From contig JAIRPL010000037.1 of NCBI GenBank assembly GCA_031256995.1, forward strand, positions 19,200 through 83,199: a stretch of 64,000 nucleotides of DNA, written 5' to 3'. Both the position numbers and the translations under genes were made by a program. Below the pieces are notes generated by a model that worked only from the letters and a program-made list of their open reading frames with translations, was not told the origin of the DNA and ran no database searches. Positions 55,401 through 62,059 of this stretch are shown piece by piece (the stretch's first letter is position 1; each line of letters begins with the position of its first letter). Origin of the DNA: Puniceicoccales bacterium. GTDB taxonomy: Bacteria > Verrucomicrobiota > Verrucomicrobiia > Opitutales > UBA953.

Positions 55401-56204
55401 GCCCTCCTGCTTTCGCCTGTCGCCACAAAATTGCCAACGGAGGCCGCCGCCAATCCCCCCGGGGCGATCGCCAGGAAAACTTCGCGGGCAGGGCGCGTTC
55501 CGAAGAAAAACACCCCTGCGCCGCACCACCTTTTGCTTCCGGACACGCCGCCGCCACTCCGCTTCTTGATCGCCGGGGTGCCGCGTCCGCCGCGCGATGC
55601 CGAATCGGGCACGGGCTTCCATGGCGAGCTTGTCCCCGCCGCCGGCATTCCGCCCGAAGCCTTGCGGGACATCCGTGTGACGCGTCCCGCTGGCGTGGCC
55701 GGGCCGTCGTGGGGGAATGTCATCTGGCGCTATTCCCAGGACCTTGGTTCCATCCTCCCCGATCCGGGCCTGCCGCTGAAATTGCGCAAAAGTCTCTTCA
55801 AGAAAGTCGCGACTTCGCGCGGCGATGTCCTGCAGCCGCTCACGTCCTCCCCCGGGTCCGGGACTTTTCTTGAGATTGGGGACACCCTTGTCATCCGCCT
55901 CGAGATCACCGCCGCCTGCGACATGGAATTCATCCACCTCAAGGACCAGCACGCCAGCGGGGTGGACCCCGGGAATGTCCTCAGCGGATACCGCACGCGC
56001 GGCGACGTTTACTGCTATGAGAGCACGAAGGATGCCGCCACGCACTTCTTCATCGACAAGCTCCCGGCAGGGACGCACGTCGTCGAGTACACGGTTCGTG
56101 CCCGGCATCGCGGCACCTTCCCCTCGGGGATTGCCGAGGTGCAATCCATGTACGCGCCCGAATTCATGGCGAACTCCGCCTCCACATTGCTCCACGTCCG
56201 GTGA
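49455..56204 (+). CDS. Alpha-2-macroglobulin family protein, copy 2
   Basis: The start at ATG 49455 (M-S-Y-L-Y-K-P) gives 2249 residues with a signal-like helix (GVAPFILTLAIILTGAGKL). The frame is also open upstream to 49320, overlapping the end of copy 1, but that part is Pro/Arg-rich and not signal-like. Its order of domains matches copy 1: helical N-terminal part, FLTDRAIYRPGQEVLFKAIVF, RVEEYKRPGFDVSLS, EVPWDNKKLDISWERFRSKL, NLRETAFFFPTLPVDANGA, the thioester motif CNEQ at 1646-1649 and DALHALLLSP. Insertions relative to copy 1 include FGGGGSEKEAEDDASPRLD near residue 1370. The close parallel argues for tandem gene duplication. Both copies keep the CxEQ cysteine and glutamine needed for a thioester. 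Confidence 0.9.
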   Translation: MSYLYKPRFTAGVAPFILTLAIILTGAGKLPLHAQSSGNGVVVPAPSENAARRSGDAAPKIPPGSPSRDKASRDAAALEEVSVEVCRVLEAYADLVRKAGERKASDRFAGFHFLASETQRASPGVRAVLAAVLARLWGDYYRIHREGLLRNDAIAEAASADAALAKKSGGVKSAQIHSSDEEESYDKEVVLVATAGAMGVLNSENVNAWGASRVREEIRRYHAIAFADPSFLRAMPVTRFEAFFPRLQVDFHRIPKHYIRPDSLRPTLYDFLIYDAIFFLSSEEHDSPPRADAGPRAKIDPPLLAPLEEFLDWKPAPGASPGETGLSGAVALFQSLLRFRLADTAHPDALADADLFRIYWARRLVAGSEGGLSRVEKALRAHLERWKSHEIASDLAAELALFLRDVANDTVGAHHAAALGASLFPESNGARRCREIVERLEYPLLRDVATESVWNNPTPMISVRYQNIKNVHFRAIRVDWDFFRTFSDNSAKKLRNGKLDKALDDDPALEWVVAMPDSKYAEHIHSVQAPAGLEPGFYLLAACDNATFDPEKSSVLFSAVQVSSLALVTHTERGDDPGEILFGRENLFGSERENQEASALARYRRKTNLIKGFVLDGRTGFPVRDAKVVSWENPDSDNGRVEVSTDADGAFSFRFGDDKSGSDLTILATDNDSKNQITNQFGFRRSGRSGLGRGYHYQWGQRNWGDSGRRVHFLTDRAIYRPGQEVLFKAIVFHSGPEAEKHAIVADLELTVVLRDANRNIVAQTTARTNANGSLSGSLTLPKNGLNGLYYLGRNDMWNGCHTIRVEEYKRPGFDVSLSESTTLPEGKGLARISGKAIANTGVPVGGARVDYTVKCKVRWPSWCWQRDASSVSSAPLARGQVRTDASGNFFIPFPAIPNGNADGREKPWYLYVVNASVTDSSGETRTIERTVSVGNATPEARLLVDAWQTPDSPVSVKIRTASFDGKPVGKVRGELRIHSLKQPDAAVRKQAGNWDGMPWELPRKDNEAEERWGRHMETRFVHVISRAVSSEAEDLSEEETNGKTRENNGVSRNDLSDTRNWEEGGCVATFSITTDSGGEACVSAKLPAGIYRAVFFMGDPGRAVMAGRAEIAVRSPAATRATIRTPFSFIPRKTVHHPGEVFTALWASGHDTARGRVEIRRDRKLIHSFWTDPGQTQQLIALPVSEQLRGGFTVSVWQVSENRLYKESTFVEVPWDNKKLDISWERFRSKLTPGVGEVWTLKIKPAVADDTTPAPIPELAAVLYDASLDQLGVTNDWPRLAPFRKDPAKTPHLHFSNVRRRAFERLTVTGKPGDIRYLDGYEEKIWMDPFQFPGRLWGIPSPNVSFWPESYENEAIRWTAGWRRADFSAGGFGGGGSEKEAEDDASPRLDDDANTRPKPPALDAITPRSNLRETAFFFPTLPVDANGAFRIEFTAPEAVTRWKFLAFAHDNKMRSGVLCDTSIVTSKALMVQPNPPRFVREGDELEITVKVSNDGDAPLAGHVRLNFSTDRPLASADSGVGNLTPERPFSLAPHSSESIAWRVRVPDGMRGLVYKAVASAGRETDGEEGFLPVLPRRRIVTESRAFTFPSASGPSETPETLRLPPPAGVLAAGAKLESILLQATSAPAWSAILALPYLMEYEHECNEQLFGRLQANSFALHLLTLNPSAANVFKRWRETGVAPSPLPQNDGAGNLIAPATPWRRDARDEAAARRNLGEFFDAVRNNAGACQALEKLIRNQGPEGDWSWFGGNGGNPRITRYIVAGFGRLRRAGMPYSAVDTEYVLSHQTNSMLQRACESLDAWLEREFREGGGLQPDIAYHLYARSFFSETGADGSPAPFPVSEKAGAAYRHYLRLAASDYAKLPLQSAAHAAIALHRRAAFKSPAEADADARQSAAILESFRKKLRMTPPEFGAHWPQSTGDGAWPSWYDAPIETHALLMEAFNEIGPDPALHASLQLWLLRQKQTTAWPTTKSTSDALHALLLSPVATKLPTEAAANPPGAIARKTSRAGRVPKKNTPAPHHLLLPDTPPPLRFLIAGVPRPPRDAESGTGFHGELVPAAGIPPEALRDIRVTRPAGVAGPSWGNVIWRYSQDLGSILPDPGLPLKLRKSLFKKVATSRGDVLQPLTSSPGSGTFLEIGDTLVIRLEITAACDMEFIHLKDQHASGVDPGNVLSGYRTRGDVYCYESTKDAATHFFIDKLPAGTHVVEYTVRARHRGTFPSGIAEVQSMYAPEFMANSASTLLHVR

Positions 56205-56206
56205 TT

Positions 56207-56225
56207 TCTCCGCCTCCCGGAGAAG
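56207..56225 (+). terminator. Hairpin just after the second macroglobulin
   Basis: TTCTCCG pairs with CGGAGAA around CCTCC, starting 2 bases after the stop. There is no T-run. It is a plausible terminator or mRNA-stabilising stem. Confidence 0.35.
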
Positions 56226-56254
56226 GGGTGCCGCCCGCCTCCCCTTCGCCCTGG

Positions 56255-56282
56255 GCGCGCAAAAATCCGCCTTTTCGCGCCT
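56255..56282. terminator. Second hairpin in the macroglobulin-mraY gap
   Basis: GGCGCG plus AAAA pairs with TTTT plus CGCGCC, with one bulged C and a 7-base loop. Its A and T arms make it terminator-like in both directions. The remaining ~130 bases to mraY hold no gene. Confidence 0.35.
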
Positions 56283-56418
56283 TCGCACGGGGAGGCGTCC
56301 CGCCTCCGCTCCTTCCTGCGCCCTGCGGGGGAGGCGGGCGCGCAGGCGACCTGCTCCATGCTTGCGGCAAAAGGGCGGGGCAGGGTAGGTTCGCGGTCTT
56401 CTTTTTATTTTTCGCCCG

Positions 56419-57570
56419 ATGCTCTATTTTTTGAAGAACTGGGAATCTTTTTGGGGACCTTTGCGCCTTTTCGAATATCAGACATTCCGTGCCATGATGG
56501 CAGGCATCACCGCGCTTGTTCTTGGTTTCTGGCTTGCGCCAAAATTCATCCGCAGGCTTTCCGGATTCTGCCAGCCGGAGCGCGGTTCAGACGTCATGGG
56601 GGAGATCGCGAAAAAAGGGGGCAGGGTGCCGACCATGGGCGGGCTGCTCATCCTCGTCGCCTCCCTTGCCTCGTCGCTTTTGTGGGTGCGGCCCAACACG
56701 CTCGTTCTCTCCGCCCTGCTCGTTTATGTCTGCGCAAGTGCCACGGGCTTGTGGGATGACTGGCGCAAGGTCGCGCATGGCGATGGCATTTCCGAACGCG
56801 AGAAAAGCGCCGGGCTGACCCTCTCCGCGCTCGCGGGCGCGGTGGTGTTGCTGGGAAATGGGGAAACGCAGGCGAAGGCGATTGAGATCTGGGTTCCGTT
56901 TTTGAGTTCGCCGGTGCTGACCGCCGACATGCTTCCCCTGTGGGCGGGCATTGCCGTGGCCGTGGCGGGATTCTGGGTCGTGACGTTCTGCTCCAGCAAT
57001 GCGGTGAACCTCACCGATGGCATTGACGGGCTGTCCATCGGGTGCGTCATCACGACGCTCCTGAGTTTTGGCGTCATCACTTATCTTTCGGGGCACTCCA
57101 TTTTTGCCCGCTACCTGAAGATCAGCCCCGTTCCCGGCGCGGGCGAGCTTCTGGTCCTCACGGCGGCGCTCCTGGGCGGATGCGTGGTCTTTTTGTGGCA
57201 CAATTCCAAGCCGGCGGCGATTTACATGGGAGATGTCGGCTCGCTGGGCCTTGGCGGCTACATCGGCGCGATGGCGTTCATCTGCAACCAGCCTTTGCTG
57301 CTGCCGATCATCGGCGGGGTGTTCGTTGTCGAGGCCGGTTCGGCTCTGGCGCAGCGCATCTACTTCAAACGCACGCGGGCATCGGGCGGGAAGGGGATGC
57401 TCATTTTCAAGATGACCCCCCTGCATCACCATTTCCAAACGGTTCGCCGGGAGGGCGCGCTGCTGCAGATGCCATTCCGGCGCTGGGCCGACGAGAAAAT
57501 CGTGGTGCGCTTCTGGCTGGTTTCGCTGCTTTGCGGCATCCTTGGGCTGGCGACATTGAAGTTGCGCTGA
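56419..57570 (+). CDS. mraY: Phospho-N-acetylmuramoyl-pentapeptide transferase
   Basis: This inner-membrane enzyme transfers phospho-MurNAc-pentapeptide from UDP to undecaprenyl phosphate, giving lipid I. It has 383 residues with about ten hydrophobic segments. Family motifs are GGRVPTMGGLLILV near residue 70, TGLWDDWRKV, CSSNAVNLTDGIDGLSIG near 195, YMGDVGSLGLGGYIGAM near 273 and MTPLHHHFQ near 333, including the Mg-binding Asp residues. It is unusual in standing outside a mur/fts cluster: the neighbours are a macroglobulin and a secreted unknown. The start ATG 56419 gives the standard N-terminus M-L-Y-F-L. Confidence 0.95.
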   Translation: MLYFLKNWESFWGPLRLFEYQTFRAMMAGITALVLGFWLAPKFIRRLSGFCQPERGSDVMGEIAKKGGRVPTMGGLLILVASLASSLLWVRPNTLVLSALLVYVCASATGLWDDWRKVAHGDGISEREKSAGLTLSALAGAVVLLGNGETQAKAIEIWVPFLSSPVLTADMLPLWAGIAVAVAGFWVVTFCSSNAVNLTDGIDGLSIGCVITTLLSFGVITYLSGHSIFARYLKISPVPGAGELLVLTAALLGGCVVFLWHNSKPAAIYMGDVGSLGLGGYIGAMAFICNQPLLLPIIGGVFVVEAGSALAQRIYFKRTRASGGKGMLIFKMTPLHHHFQTVRREGALLQMPFRRWADEKIVVRFWLVSLLCGILGLATLKLR

Positions 57571-57641
57571 ATTCCGGAGGCGGCGCGTTTGCAGCCTTGT
57601 CCCGGGCGGCATGGTGGATTCCTTGCGGGGGTCAAAAAGCC

Positions 57642-58946
57642 ATGATCCACCCCAAAGCCGTTCGCGTGTCGCGTGTTTTCCTGCTTCTTCTCGCGCCCCT
57701 TCTCCCAGGCGGGGCGCTTTGCGCGGATGTGGCCGGTGTGGCGTCCGCCGCCGGGCAGACTTCCGCCCCCGCGCCTGCCGCCAAGCCGCCGAAACTGGAA
57801 AACATCGCCCAGCGGTTCGACAATGGCGCGGGTTGGGAGATCAAACTTGACGTGCTTTCCTGGGACAAAGGCTCCGCTTTGTTTGTGCGAAACCTCGCCC
57901 GTCACACCGAGCAAATGCTGGCAAAGGTTTTTCCGGAGGCATTCATCCCGCCACCCCCGGAGCAACTGCATGGACGCGTCGTTGCCGTGAACATTGAGCT
58001 GCCAAAACGGGAGGAGATCCGCTGGCCAGGGCCATTCAAGGCTCTTTCCATGCCGGGAAATGACGTGCTGGCCATAAAATGGTCGCGTGAGACCCGCGTC
58101 GAGGATCTGCGTTTCGCGCTCGCCCGCGCCGCCCTTGCCCGCCTCGCGCTTGCCTGCCAGGCCCCCGCCCCCGCTCCCGTTCCAGCCGGCTCCGTGCCGC
58201 CCCCCCCGGAGCCGGGGATGACATTCGAGGCGGCGTTCGACGCCATTCCCGCGTGGCTCACAAACGCCTTTTTGCTGGAGATGGAACTGCGCGACAATGC
58301 CGGGCCGGATCACCGGTTGGTGGCCGGATCGCACCGCGCGCCGTTGCCCACCCTCGCGGAAATCGGTTCGGCGAGGGTGTCGCCCGCCGCCGCATTCTGG
58401 TTTCTGCGCCATGTGCGGGCCGAGCTTCATCGCGCCGGAATCCCCGAATACGCGTTTTTTTCCGGGATCCTGCTTGGGGGCGGGCCGGACAAGGTGCTTG
58501 GGCGCCATTTTCCGAAAATTGCCGCCGACACTGACCAGCGCGCCTTGTGGTGGCCCCTCGGGTATGTCCGTCTCACGCGTTCCAACGCCTTTTTGCGGGG
58601 TGCGCAGACAATGCGGGAATCCGCCGGGCGCTTCAGGCAGGCAACCTCGTTCCTGCTCGCCCCGGCCGGGGTTGACCGGAGTTTCCGCGCGGACGCCCTT
58701 GCCGGGATGCGCTCCCTTCCCGCGGCCGGGCGTGAGGCCGCCATCCGCCTCCGGCGCCTGCGCCATGAGTTGCCCGGCGTGAATCCGGTGTGGCATAACG
58801 CCTTTCAGTCCTACGGGATTTTTTTGGAGCGCCTGCCGGATGCCTCCGACGCCGAGCTTGCACGCCTGTGGAGGCAGGTTGAGGCCGATGCCAGCCACGC
58901 GCGCTTTTTGCAGGAAGCCGTCGAAAAGGCGCTCCGGGAAAAATAA
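57642..58946 (+). CDS. Secreted protein of unknown function
   Basis: From ATG 57642 (M-I-H-P-K-A-V-R) the protein has 434 residues, with a typical signal peptide (VFLLLLAPLLPGGALCA). The mature part has a mixed alpha/beta composition: GAGWEIKLDVLSWDKGSALF near residue 65, several Ala/Arg-rich helices, and a Pro-rich linker (PAPAPVPAGSVPPPPEPG near 180). I do not recognise a family or catalytic motif. An 8-C run at 58200-58207 lies in the Pro linker. The gene starts 71 bases after mraY on the same strand. Its content suggests a periplasmic or lipid-surface protein, but this is not shown. Confidence 0.7.
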   Translation: MIHPKAVRVSRVFLLLLAPLLPGGALCADVAGVASAAGQTSAPAPAAKPPKLENIAQRFDNGAGWEIKLDVLSWDKGSALFVRNLARHTEQMLAKVFPEAFIPPPPEQLHGRVVAVNIELPKREEIRWPGPFKALSMPGNDVLAIKWSRETRVEDLRFALARAALARLALACQAPAPAPVPAGSVPPPPEPGMTFEAAFDAIPAWLTNAFLLEMELRDNAGPDHRLVAGSHRAPLPTLAEIGSARVSPAAAFWFLRHVRAELHRAGIPEYAFFSGILLGGGPDKVLGRHFPKIAADTDQRALWWPLGYVRLTRSNAFLRGAQTMRESAGRFRQATSFLLAPAGVDRSFRADALAGMRSLPAAGREAAIRLRRLRHELPGVNPVWHNAFQSYGIFLERLPDASDAELARLWRQVEADASHARFLQEAVEKALREK

Positions 58947-59040
58947 CGTGGCGCGGGGGGCATCCCGTGCCCGTGTTTACACGCACCGTCGGTTTTGGGG
59001 TTTTCACGCGGAGGCGGATTCCTAACCTGGCCGCCTGTCC

Positions 59041-60813
59041 ATGCCCGAACCCACCCCCGCTGAAAAAAAACCGGAACGCCGTCTCGTCGGCGTCGCAGCC
59101 GCGCCAGGCGTCGCCCACGGGTTGGCGTTTGTGTTTCTTCACAAGAGCCTGGATGTCCCGCAGTATGCCGTGAGCGAAAGCGCGCTGGCGGCCGAGGAGC
59201 ACCGCTTCTCCGAGGCGTTGATTGCCTCGCGCAGGCAAATCTCCCTGCTTCGCGACAAGGTCGCGTCGGAGCTTGGCGAAAAGGAGGCGGAGATCTTCGA
59301 CTCCCACCTGATGACGCTTGATGACCCGGCGCTCGTCGGCGAGACGCTGAAAATGCTCCATGCGGAAAGGCTGAACATCGAGCACTGCTTCCGCTTTGTG
59401 ACGCGCAAGTATCTCGGCTTTTTTGGCCGGCTCGAGGATTCCTTTGTCCGGGAGCGCGCCGCCGATGTCCGCGACGTCGCCAAGCGCGTCCTTGACAATC
59501 TGCTTGGCATGCATGGCGCATCCCTTTCGGAGATTGCCGACAGGCACATCGTCGTCGCCGCGGATCTTTCCCCGTCCGACACCGCCAGCATCCGGAAGGA
59601 CAGCGTGCTGGCATTTGTCACGGATTCCGGAAATCGCACAAGCCACGCGGTCATCATGTCGCGCTCATTGCGGATCCCCGCGGTCGTGGGCCTGCTGGAG
59701 GCCACCTCGCTCATCCGGCCCGACGATGACCTGCTTGTGGATGGCTATGAGGGGGTGGTCTACGTGAACCCCTCGGAGGAGACGCTCTGGAGCTACGGGC
59801 GCGTGGAAAACGCGCGCAGCGTCTTCCGCCAGAAAATGCTCGGCGAGACGGATCTGCCCAATGTCACCGCCGACGGCCTCCCGTTCGTGCTCTCCGCGAA
59901 CGTCAATGGCGCCGACGAAATGCCGGCGGTGCTTTCCTGCCGCGCGCAGGGCGTGGGCTTGTACCGCACCGAGGAATTCTTCTTCAAGGACACCAGGCAC
60001 CTCCCGTCGGAGGAGGAGCAATACGCCCGCTATGCCGCGACCGTTGCCGCCGCCGGTGGCGAGCCGGTTGTCATCCGCACCCTTGACGTTGGCGGCGACA
60101 AGCCGCACGAGGCCCTGTTTGGCGCGAATTTCAAGGATCCAAACCCGTTCATGGGCCTTCGGGCGGTTCGCGTCTGCCTGGAGCGTCCGGAGGTTTTCCG
60201 GGCGCAGCTGCGCGCCATCCTTCGCGCGGGGACCTCCGGCCCGGTCAAAATACTTGTCCCCATGATCGCCTCGGCGGAGGAGATGCTCCAAGTGCGCGCA
60301 TTCATGGAGGAAACCAAGGCGGAATTGCGCCGCGACGGCCTGGCGTTCTCCGAAAACATCCCCCTTGGCGCGATGCTCGAGGTCCCCAGCGCCACGCTCT
60401 GCGTGGACATCCTGGCAAGACACTGCGATTTCTTCAGCATCGGCACGAACGACCTTGTGCAGTACCTGCTGGCCGTGGACCGCGGCAACGGCCGCATCGC
60501 GCACCTGTATGAGCCATGCAACCCGGCCATCCTTCGCGTGCTCCGCGACACCATCCACACCGCGAAACGCCATGGGGTCCCCATCGGCGTTTGCGGCGAA
60601 CTGGCGGGGACGCGGACTTTCGCGCCGCTGTTTCTCGCGCTTGGCGCCGACTCCCTGAGCATGACCCCGGCGCTTGTCCCCGAGATCAGGTACCTCTTGC
60701 GCCGCACGACGCGCGCCGCCCTTGATGAGCTTGCCGGCAGGGTGTTCTCCGAAACCTCCCCGCGCGGCATCAAGGCTGTGCTCCATGCCTTTGCCAGTGA
60801 GCGGATGGTGTGA
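59041..60813 (+). CDS. ptsI: Phosphoenolpyruvate-protein phosphotransferase (PTS enzyme I)
   Basis: The enzyme moves phosphate from PEP to its own histidine and on to HPr. It has 590 residues, a normal length, and no GAF domain, so it is ptsI-like rather than ptsP. RNRTSHAVIMSRS-type active site: GNRTSHAVIMSRS with the phospho-histidine at 202. The PEP-binding barrel has LYRTEEFFF, RTLDVGGDKP, NPFMGLRAVRVC, GAMLEVPSATLCVDIL, SIGTNDLVQYLLAVDRGN and GVCGELAG with the catalytic cysteine. No ptsH or enzyme II gene is beside it. It may serve a reduced or regulatory PTS. The start ATG at 59041 gives a Lys/Glu-rich short leader before the HPr-binding domain. Confidence 0.93.
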   Translation: MPEPTPAEKKPERRLVGVAAAPGVAHGLAFVFLHKSLDVPQYAVSESALAAEEHRFSEALIASRRQISLLRDKVASELGEKEAEIFDSHLMTLDDPALVGETLKMLHAERLNIEHCFRFVTRKYLGFFGRLEDSFVRERAADVRDVAKRVLDNLLGMHGASLSEIADRHIVVAADLSPSDTASIRKDSVLAFVTDSGNRTSHAVIMSRSLRIPAVVGLLEATSLIRPDDDLLVDGYEGVVYVNPSEETLWSYGRVENARSVFRQKMLGETDLPNVTADGLPFVLSANVNGADEMPAVLSCRAQGVGLYRTEEFFFKDTRHLPSEEEQYARYAATVAAAGGEPVVIRTLDVGGDKPHEALFGANFKDPNPFMGLRAVRVCLERPEVFRAQLRAILRAGTSGPVKILVPMIASAEEMLQVRAFMEETKAELRRDGLAFSENIPLGAMLEVPSATLCVDILARHCDFFSIGTNDLVQYLLAVDRGNGRIAHLYEPCNPAILRVLRDTIHTAKRHGVPIGVCGELAGTRTFAPLFLALGADSLSMTPALVPEIRYLLRRTTRAALDELAGRVFSETSPRGIKAVLHAFASERMV

Positions 60814-60874
60814 GCCGTGCCAATCCACCCGACACGCCGCAAAAGCTTCCGCCACCCATCACGCGCGAAACCGC

Positions 60875-62059
60875 ATGACCGCCAGCATCCCAGCACAGTT
60901 CCCGCCCCCCCCCGGCGGCCGCGTCGACATCCTGTTAGTCGCCGGCGAGCATTCCGGGGATGAGCACGCCGCCCGCATCGTCAGCACCATCCTGCGCCAT
61001 CGTCCTGATTTGCGCATCAGCGCCCTTGGCGGCCCCGCCTTGCGCGATGCCGGGGCGCAGCTGCTGTTTGACATGACGACATCCTCCGCTGTCGGCCTCG
61101 TCGAGGTGCTCGCCCATCTCCCATTTTACCGAAAGGTGTTTCTCCGCGCATTGGATTGGGTGCGCGCGCACCGCCCGCGTCTTGTCTGCCTCGTGGATTA
61201 TCCCGGATTCAACCTCCGGTTTGCCGAGCGCCTGCGCGCCTGCGGCCTGTCGCGGCAGGGCGGGGGCGGCGTGTCGGTCTGCTACTATGTCAGCCCGCAA
61301 ATCTGGGCGTGGAAATCAAGGCGGCGCTTCAGGATGGCCCGCTGTCTGGACGGTCTTGGCACCATCTTCCCGTTCGAGCCGGATTGCTATGCCGACACCA
61401 CATTGCCGGTTCGCTACGTCGGGCACCCCTTCGCCACCCCGCCCTTGCGTCCCGCCTTTCGCTACGATCGTGACGCGCCTGTGCTTCTGCTTCCCGGGAG
61501 CCGCCCCAAGGCCGTTTGCAAAATCTTCCCCATCCTGCTCGACACCTGGGCGCGTTTTCTGCCGTCGCATCCCGCCCGCACCGCGTGTGTCATCCACCCC
61601 GGGGACCCGGTGGAAAGTCTCCTGCGCGAACAACTCTCCCGCATGCCCAAAACCCTCGCGGACACCATCACCCTTCTCCCGAGGAGCGCCCCCATGCCGC
61701 TTCCCGCCAGTGCCGCCATCGGCAGCTCCGGGACCATGTCCCTGAAAACGGCCCTCGCGGGCATCCCCGGCGCCATCGTCTATCGCGCCAATCCCCTGAC
61801 CTGGTGGTTCGGCCGCCGCTTGGTCCGGGGGGTCAGCTACCTCGGCATTGCCAACATTCTGCTGCGCCGGCCCGCATGGCCTGAATTTCTGCAAACCGAC
61901 GCCGACCCCGACCTCCTTGCCGCGCGGCTCCACACTTGCCTTGCCAGCCCCGAGACCGCCCTCGCGGCCCAGAATGATGCCGCGGAACTCCATGAATTGC
62001 TCGCGCCCCCATCCGCAACCGGGACTCCAGCGGACTGGCTTCTCGAAAATCTGCCATGA
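60875..62059 (+). CDS. lpxB: Lipid-A-disaccharide synthase
   Basis: This GT-B glycosyltransferase condenses UDP-diacylglucosamine with lipid X to the lipid A disaccharide at the inner membrane. From ATG 60875 it has 394 residues. Motifs are ILLVAGEHSGDEHAARIV near residue 20, SAVGLVEVLAHLPFYRKVF near 75, VCLVDYPGFNLRFAERL, CYYVSPQIWAWKSRR near 137, VRYVGHPFA, LLPGSRPKAV and SGTMSLKTALAGIPGAIVYR near 290. A 9-C run (60905-60913) follows the first codons. Its presence shows an LPS outer membrane. The 3' end is overlapped in antisense by 227 bases of the phage-derived frame at 61833-63680. Confidence 0.94.
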   Translation: MTASIPAQFPPPPGGRVDILLVAGEHSGDEHAARIVSTILRHRPDLRISALGGPALRDAGAQLLFDMTTSSAVGLVEVLAHLPFYRKVFLRALDWVRAHRPRLVCLVDYPGFNLRFAERLRACGLSRQGGGGVSVCYYVSPQIWAWKSRRRFRMARCLDGLGTIFPFEPDCYADTTLPVRYVGHPFATPPLRPAFRYDRDAPVLLLPGSRPKAVCKIFPILLDTWARFLPSHPARTACVIHPGDPVESLLREQLSRMPKTLADTITLLPRSAPMPLPASAAIGSSGTMSLKTALAGIPGAIVYRANPLTWWFGRRLVRGVSYLGIANILLRRPAWPEFLQTDADPDLLAARLHTCLASPETALAAQNDAAELHELLAPPSATGTPADWLLENLP

